In this document: positions 38,401 to 47,400 of the stretch, in pieces | Layout of the letters: every line of letters begins with the position of its first letter | How positions within the stretch are numbered: position 1 is the stretch's first letter | Origin: Unio delphinus | Taxonomy: Eukaryota > Mollusca > Bivalvia > Unionida > Unionidae | DNA length: 64,000 nucleotides | Assembly: GCA_029339505.1 (NCBI GenBank) | Contig: JAQISU010000232.1 | Coordinates: 248,001 to 312,000, forward strand | Direction: 5' to 3' | The notes under the pieces: model-generated | What the model saw: only the letters and a program-made list of their open reading frames with translations | Told to the model about the DNA's origin: nothing | Database searches by the model: none | Made by a program: the position numbers and the translations under genes

Positions 38401-41400
38401 TCTCCCACATTGATTACAGAATTTAATCTAATTTTGATATTTTCAGTAAAATATTCATTAGATCATATTACTTCATCCTTTTGACATCATGTTTTCCTAC
38501 CAGGCTGAAAGGCCAAGTGAACTTTATGGTCTGGCCCTGGCATGCATCAGCCATCATTTTTTTTAAACATCATATTGAAATTCAATGAGTTTTTCTTAAA
38601 TTGGTATGATGGTTATTCAGTCGGACACTGAAAATGCTGATCTGCCATTAAATTAAAAGAGCAAAACAATAAATAACTTTAATAATTTTTTTTTAAAAAA
38701 AACATGCATAAAAGAATTTGATCAAATTTAAATTAAGTACATAAGCATGTAGATGCTGAATTATATTCAAATTATGCCAATCCATCATCATATAATGTCT
38801 GTTCAAAAAATAAAAAACAGGAAGAATTTGTATGACTTCTCTTCAACTGTTCTACAGAATTTGACCATATTTGCATATTTAACTGAAATCATCTTGGTAT
38901 TAAAGAATTTCAGTCTAAACAAAATTATGTCAATGCATTGTTTTCCATTTTAAGTCATTAACCTTGTTTAATTAGCAATCAGTGATCTAATTCTCAAAAT
39001 GATTTAACACCAACCATTTAATAAAATTTGACTATTTCACGGAATGCACCTTGACATGATGTGCTTCTTAGTTTATGCTGATTGGTCGGTAAATATGGTT
39101 TCTGTTACTAACAAATGGGGACAAACCTTGAACCAGCTTTTTGAATGCTTTCATGACAGAATTTTATCAAACTTTAGAGAAAACATTTAGCATGAAGGTC
39201 TTTCAAATATGTACAGGCTTTGCTATTGAAAACACCCTGGCCTTAAGAGCTTTCAGTTTTGTAGATATTACCCTGTACATGTATGCCAATCCATTATTAA
39301 ATATGGCCAAATTATTTTAAAAAATAGAAGAATTTTTTGTATGACTTTTGAAAAGTCACTATACAGAAAAAATTTGAGTGAAAGCATCATGATATGCTTT
39401 TCAAATGAGTAACAAAAGATAACAATCAACTATCAAATGTGGCCAACCTTGATGAAAAAAAGACCTATCAAAGACATTGTCTAAGAAAACACTCAGCAGA
39501 ATTTAACCAAATTTGACGTAAAGGCCTTCAAAAATTGTACAGAAATGATCATTATCAGCCACAATTGTTGATGATGATTAAAATTAAAGACTTTTGTGAA
39601 GCAGCAATATTTTGTAACATTATAGCTGACATAATCAGGAGACATTTATACAGATTGCATCCCACTGACTCAGATTTCTTGGCCAGCTATTATTTCATTT
39701 GGCTAGACAGGTATCACTTAGGTGAGCGATTTCAGCCCCACTTGGGCATCTTGGTAGATGAAGTTGTAGCTAAAGAACTACACAAACATGATGCAAGTTT
39801 TCTTGTCTTTCAGGGGAAGCAGGTTGTTGGAAATGATATTTATGAAGCCAGCATTGTAAGCAAGAGGAGATACAGGTAAGACATAACAAGGGATTATTCT
39901 AACTTTTGGAAATGTTTGAACAACAATAAGAGAAACTGAGAATATAGGTTTACAGTAGATTGTGAATTCACATGATAATAAGAAAACAATACATAAATTG
40001 TCTGCATTAAGTATGATTAATGTGTTCTCACCTGTGAATGGCAAGATATACAATCATATATCACTTTTCCATGCAGCAGTTCATTCAGCATCAATGACGT
40101 CAGGTGTTCTGTATTAGGAATATTCATCTTCATTGACTGTTTCATCAGAAAATTTATTGTAGCTATACTAAATAGAGCCATTACACAATGACGATGAAGA
40201 CTTTTTATTTCTGCCCGTTAAATGAATTGTCACACACCAGTTGCTTTGAAATTTCATGTGTTAACTTTGTTGATCCAGTATTTAGGCTAGCAATAAACAA
40301 CATACATGATACAGGTCATAACATAGCCAGTGGAGCTTGCAGTTGACCAGGCATAGACACATCTTCTTAAGCTGGTAACAAGAACATCAAAAAATATTCT
40401 TAACTTTTTACATCTTGAATAATCTGAATTACATGAGCTATGTCATGAGTTCCAAGGCTTGATTACACATTTCAAAATTGTACTGTAATTTCAACAACAT
40501 TCCAAATGCAATAACATCCTCCTTTCTGCACTCCAAATGAAATGAACATTATATTCCAGTCTCTTTTTGATAATTACAATTGAATGGTTTCATATTTTTC
40601 CCACAGTATGATTCCAAACATTCAATGACAGAACAGAAACACATGCAGATGATTCAAGACACCTTGATTGCTGCACAGATCTGAATGTGGAATTGACACA
40701 GATAAATCCAGTCCATAATCACAACATTTAGTAGAATCTACAAAAATACCAAAATCCGTTCATTCCAGACCAAATGGAAAAGTTGTTGCAGTGCGCATTC
40801 ATTCACAATATGACTCTAAAATTCCAGTTGTCCAAATGACAATTCCTTTTTAAAGTGATATCAAGCATGCAACTAAGTTCAAATTTCACTGGGAAGAGAT
40901 ATGAGCACATTAATATTGTTGTGTATTGATGAATCTGTGGTTGTGTATTTAATTTGGAATACAGCATAAATTAAATTACATTGTTCGTTGTAGTGTACTT
41001 TTTTATATAATTAAGCCTTAGGTGGAATACGAAAATGAGCATATAATAAAAAGGCTACTGCATTTGTATGGGAAAATAGGAACTTATTTTGTCAGATGGA
41101 TTCTGCACTCCACAAGGTCGTGCAGTATCCATCTGAAAAAAATCATGTTCATATTTTTCAATACAAATGCCGTAATCGATATTTCTCCATTATCCTCCAT
41201 TACCAAAATCTTGGTAAGTAGATGGCAATCAGGGCAAGAAAAAGACCTATTGCATAAAGGCTCAAAAGGTCAGAGGTCAGAGTAAGAGGTACTGAAAGAA
41301 GAAAACTTTCATCAGAATAACTTGTATACAAGTTACCTTCACATAACATTGTAAATGGTTTGTATCTGAGACAAGAAAGATTTATTGATTTGAGGGTGAA

Positions 41401-44400
41401 TAAATTAAAGGTCAAGGTCATAATGACTCTAAGAAGGAAGATGGTTCCACAAAATAGTTAATCTTCATTATCACCTACATTGAACTTTGTGATTAGTTTG
41501 TATTTGAGCCAGAGGTTAGGGTCATGGATGCATACTTGCCAACCATTACACTTTTGGTTGCAATCATTACGCTTTCTTTCACTAAATTATGCCTTAAGTG
41601 TAAACATATGTGGATTACACTTTTTGGTATATCCACGTTCCCAAAAAAAATCAATTATTTGTTTTCTCATTTTTATTAACATTCCATTAATCCTACAGAC
41701 CATATTTTATTAAAGTCTGCGTCGACATAACTGCAATATAAGAGTACGCTTGTCTGTGGATGTGCATGCACTTTCCTAACAGTATACTATATGTTCTTTT
41801 TACCAAGAAACAGCCTGGTTCTACTTTCAAACTTTTGATATTTTATTCTACTTATAGCAGCTGTATGGCTTAGTGAGAGGAGAGAACAGACTGGTTTTCT
41901 AATTTTAATCTTTACACACAGATTCGTTGGTCTAATTCATATTTAGAGCAAAACCAGTATAAATGTATTTGGTGCTTTAAAAAAAGATTTTTTTTTAGTT
42001 CATGTGTCTATGAGAGCAAAAATATCTCCTTTCAAATAATTTCAACGATGGGTTAGAAAAGGGCACAAAATAAACGAAACAAAAATAACAGAATCCTCCA
42101 AATATGAAAACATAAGGACAGCATCATGTGACATCTATTACAGGCCATGTGAAAAGAATTTTAATATTTGGCGCTAAAAGTCTTCAGATGGATGTGTGTG
42201 TAAAGCTAAAAGTGCTACATATGAAATCTTGAAGCAGTAAAGAATGTTAAAAGATGAGAGTGGCAAATAAATCCTTTTGTTGCTTGAAATTTTAGCATGT
42301 TATATGTGGATTACGCTTTTTCCTCATCAGGGTATGTATGTGGAGGCTAGAAGCTGTTTTCTCAAAACTACTTAATGTGAGGAAGATGTATATTGATTTG
42401 AGGACTAAAATGTCAGATGGATTCCAAAAAGGAGAATAATTTTCTCAAAATGAACTTGAAAAGTAGGGACCTTTCGAGTTGGGCATCAGTAGGTCAAAGG
42501 TAAAGGTCACCAAGACTGAAAGGAGATAAATGATTTCTGCAAAAAGCCTTAATTTTGTGTCCTTTTGTAGATTACTATTATTCCATACAAGATAGACAGC
42601 CATTGACTTGAAATTCAGATGATCAGAGATCTAGATAACACGTCACTTTTTTTTACCACATCATTAGTAGCTTGTAATTTGGAAACATTTGTTTTGGCTT
42701 GCATACGAGTCAAGGAAGAAACCTATTGATTTTGGATTCATTGGTCCGAGGTCAAGGTCACAGTGACTGGCATGGGTACTGTGTCTTTTAGTACCAGAGT
42801 ATCCAAATAGTGAGAGATGATTTTATATAAAAGCAGTATCACCATGACAACAGGGTTAGTCTGTAATGTGTCACTACAGTTCTCTTGCTTAAATTTTGAA
42901 CTGGTTTCTTTTATGTGGACACAGGTACTCTCAACATTATAATAAAATTGGATGTAGAATATTATTTCTGAACTAAAAGACAAATTGCAATACAGAAGAA
43001 ACCAGTTGATGATATGTTCTATATGAGTCATTTTGAGATTTATTGATTTGTGAGTTGTGTTTGGTAAACTTCTGCGAAAAACACCATTGCATTGTTATCT
43101 AGGTCAAGGTATGAATCTTTTGTTTCACTTGTGCTTAAAAGGCCCCAAGTGGTCTAAAGTACTCTCCATTACGGGTCACTGCCATCTCACCTATGTCTGC
43201 GTGGGTTCTAGTCTTAAATTTGACCAATGTGGGTATTGAGAAAGCTTGCCAGTAGCTTCTCATGGGTTGGTGGTTCTTTCAGGGTTCTTCCTCCATTGTA
43301 AGTACTGGCCACCGTGTATAGCCTATTGTGTGCTGAAAAATTGTGTTAAACCCTACAACAACTACAACTACAACCACTTATGCTTAACCTCTGATTCCAT
43401 ATAAGCTGGTATTGCATTTGACATGTAATCCAAGGATCACATTATCAACAAGGACAAATCTGTTACCCAGTTGTTATTGTATTTGACATGTAATCCAAGG
43501 ATCACATTATCCACAAGGACAAATCTGTTACCCAGTTGGTATTGCATTGGACATGTAATCCAAGGATCACAGTTTCATTGTTTGTTCTACATTAACTGCT
43601 CTATTGTGTCATTGGGGAAAGGTTTTTAGTTCCCATTTCCTTGGCATGCTGTAGCCAATAATGTGGTAATTTAGTTTTATGGGGTTCAAAGCATATGTGG
43701 ACAGTTTTTACTGTCATTAGGAATATGCCTTGAAACATCTTGATAGCCACTTCTACTATCCCAAAGAAATGCATCTCAGTCTGGGAATTTCTTCATGGTA
43801 TTGTATTTGACATGTAATCAAAGGATCACATTATCAACAAGGACAAATCTGTTACCCAGTTGGTATTGCATTGGACATGTAATCCAAGGATCACAGTTTC
43901 ATTGCTTGTTCTACATTAACTGCTCTATTGTGTCATTGGGGAAAGGTTTTTAGTTCCCATTTCCTTGGCATGCTGTAGCCAATAATGTGGTAATTTAGTT
44001 TTATGGGATTCAAAGCATATGTTGACAGTTTTTATTGTCATTAGGAATATGCCTTGAAACATCTTAACAGCCACTTCTACTATCCCAAAGAAATGCATCT
44101 CAACCTGGGAATAGCTTCATCTGTTAGTTCTGCTCATTGTAGCAGCAGATTTCATAATCATGGGTTCCTTGTTTAGTAAACCACTGTAATGATTCTTTTG
44201 TCTCACTGGTTGCCAAAGCTCTGCTTACTGGAGATGCAGTTAGGGGATATTTGAGGTCACATGTCAGCAGAATGGGAAAATCTTGCATTGGATATTCACT
44301 TACAGATTCACCCTCCAGGAATTTTGAGCTGCATGGATGCCATAATGGTGGTTGAGGTTGTCCATCTCCTGCTGTCATTGCAGGAAGTGAGCAGAGTGTG

Positions 44401-47400
44401 GCTTCTTCAGGAGATAAAAGGCCATAGTGAATTTCGGTTGTGGAAAGAACATAATTTCTCTGCCTTCAAGAATCAGATGCTCAGATCTTAGCCTTCATGT
44501 TTTGGGTTTCTTGGGTGGTCACTGGTAGTATTAAATTCACATTCAAGTCCACCACATCCATGGACATAATCAGTGTCCTAACAGGCTCATTGCCTCAATG
44601 GAATAAGCTAGTACAAACTTAATGGTCTTTTGACTCTTTGGTATTCAAATATTTACCTGTGGGCTTTGACCACATGTGATTTTTTTGTGACATGGCTGAG
44701 TGAAAAACTCCCATCCTTTGTTACACTAGTCGCTAATCCAAAAGCCTGGACAGTCAACACTCTGTGAACTGGGATGGTCTAGATGCATATTCTCTCTGAA
44801 ACCAAAGGTCTTATAAACTGTGAGGGAATCAGATTGCCCTCTGACCAAGATATCTCCCCACAAGTACAGATATTCATGAATAATAATTTATTAAATTTGG
44901 GTAGGTAATTTCTAAGGAAAATCAGAGTTCCCATACCTGCTTCAGCAATATTAACTGCTGAAATGGAATGTTTGAGCCTACATATCTGGATCATCAAGCA
45001 AACATTTGAGTAAACCTTTCTCAAGAAAAGTGGTGGAGAAAAAAGCTTATGTGTCAATGTCCACTACTCTAGAAGTGAATGAGAGGAAGTGAATTTTTTT
45101 TTTTTTTTGATGATTTATTTTGCACAAATAGCTTTCTCCTGACCAGTGATTTTTTAGAATAAGAAGTTGACACCTATCACTATAAAAGGCTACTGTTCCA
45201 CAATCAGAGATATGTTCATCACCACAGAATGGAAAGTACATGCATAGGCAAAAACAGAGATTTTTTTCCATCTGGTGAACTTTGACTGGACACAAATGAA
45301 GGCTTTGGTCTTGTGTCCAAAATGGAATCTACCATGGATTCTGACCTAGTTGAATCAAACACTGTTTGAAGCTTCATGTAGGTCCTCGTTGGTTTGTCCC
45401 TGATATAAAACCTGCTTAAGTCATTCTAATGACAATGGAAGGATCAGTAATATACATGCCTCAGTTTGAACTGCACTTTTGTTGGATGGTTCTGTTTTAC
45501 CCATCATGGACTCCTTTATTGAGAAAAACAAGTTCCTTATGATGGCATTCTTTTGCTGTGAAACCTCTGTCCTCGTGGACCATTTTCCACATAAGTGTGT
45601 GAATGACACAGTAAGGGCTTTGAAGTATTACCTGAACTGGGCCAGCTGATATGAGAGGGAGATTTCATTGAAGGAAGGAAAAGTCAGCTCAGGCTCTATC
45701 ATCCTTGATGCAGTGGGTTATTAGCCATTCATAATGATCTGGTAACATATTTGGAAAAGACACCAATTTTTGATGTAAAATGTTTTTTCTTATAATACCA
45801 GCTGAGAATGCAGTTTCAGCATCTCAGCCTCCTCTCACATCTTACTAACAGCAAATGCCTTTCTGCTCCATTATTAAGTGCATGTGTAATTCAGTGCCAA
45901 TTACTTAAGGTGTAATTGAGTGCCAATTACTTACAGTGTAATTGAGTGCCAATTACTTAAGGTGTAATTTAGTGCCAATTACTTGAGGTGTAATTCAGTG
46001 CTAATTGCTTAAGGTATAATTGAGTGCCAATTACTGGAGGTGTAATTTAGTGCCAATTACTTAAGGTGTAATTGAGTGCCAATTACTTAAGGTGTAATTT
46101 AGTGCCAATTGAGGTGTATTTGAGTGCCAATCGCTTAAGGTGTAATTGAGTGCCAATTACTTGAGGTGTAATTGAGTGCCAATTACTTAAGGTGTAATTG
46201 AGTGCCAGTTACATAAGGTGTAATTGAGTGCCAATTACTTAAGGTGTAATTGAGTGCCAATTACATAAGGTGTAATTGAGTGCCAATTACTTAAGGTGTA
46301 ATTGAGTGCCAATTACTAAAGGTGTAATTGAGTGCCAATTACTTAAGGTGTAATTGAGTACCAATTCCTCCATCCAATGCAGGATCACTCTTGTACGATT
46401 CACACCTATGCAGAGAGATGACTTTTAACTATTTTGTTGGTCAAGCTAGTTTGCAAGGTTGAGGTCATACTCCTTAGGTTATCTTTGTGCAACGTACTTG
46501 AACAAACGTTTTACTTCAAAAATTGGCTTTAAATTTATCCACACATTGATAATCATAATGTACTGAACTGAATGTTTATAAATTCTGCAGTTGGCTTTGA
46601 ATTTCATTCATAGTACATTACTACAAATACTTGGAAAGTATATAATAGGTATATTGTAATAAATACAAGTTCATTTTTATTCTGAGATGGAAAATGTTTT
46701 TTTTTTAATCTATAGCATATGCATATAAGTTGGCCTTGTGGCCTCAACTTATCTGTTTTAAATTCAGTTTCATTCTCTTCACTGATTTGGAACGAATCAT
46801 AAATGTATATGTTGGGAGGCAATTTGGCCAAATGTTAGTTTTACAAATTGTATCTTGATTTGTAACATTGAAACAGTTTATCAAAATCAAGGAGCTATGT
46901 TTTAGTCCTGTGTATTTTATTATGGCAAATGGTTATTTTTTACCAAGAAGCAATACATATCATTTAGTCCTATGTATTTTATTATGGCAAATGGTTATTT
47001 ATTACCAGTAAGCAATAGATATCATAGTACTTAACACTATCAGACAACTGAGTCATTCTTGCACAAGATGTATTTTTATTTTATTTTACACATAGCTGTT
47101 GTTTTGTGTGCAACCATGCCTGTCTTTATCTGCTATATTGGATTTTGCAAACAGTTACTGCTGTCACTCTATCTTGTCTACATAATGTTCAACTTTTAAT
47201 CACGTTAAATAGGAAAGCACAGTTAAGATTCTTTGTCCCATCTAAGTCATCATAACACCTTTCACAGTTAAGATTCTTTGCCCCAACTACGTCATCATAA
47301 CATCACTCACAGTTAAGATTCTTTGTCCCAACTACATCATTATAACATCACTCACAGATAAGATTCCTTTCCTAACTACATCATCATGACATCACTCACA

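Noticed and set aside
39535..39813. Upstream extension of exon 6 as coding sequence
   Set aside because: The frame happens to be open, but the family domain begins exactly at the acceptor at 39814, and the extension has no similarity to SNRNP27.
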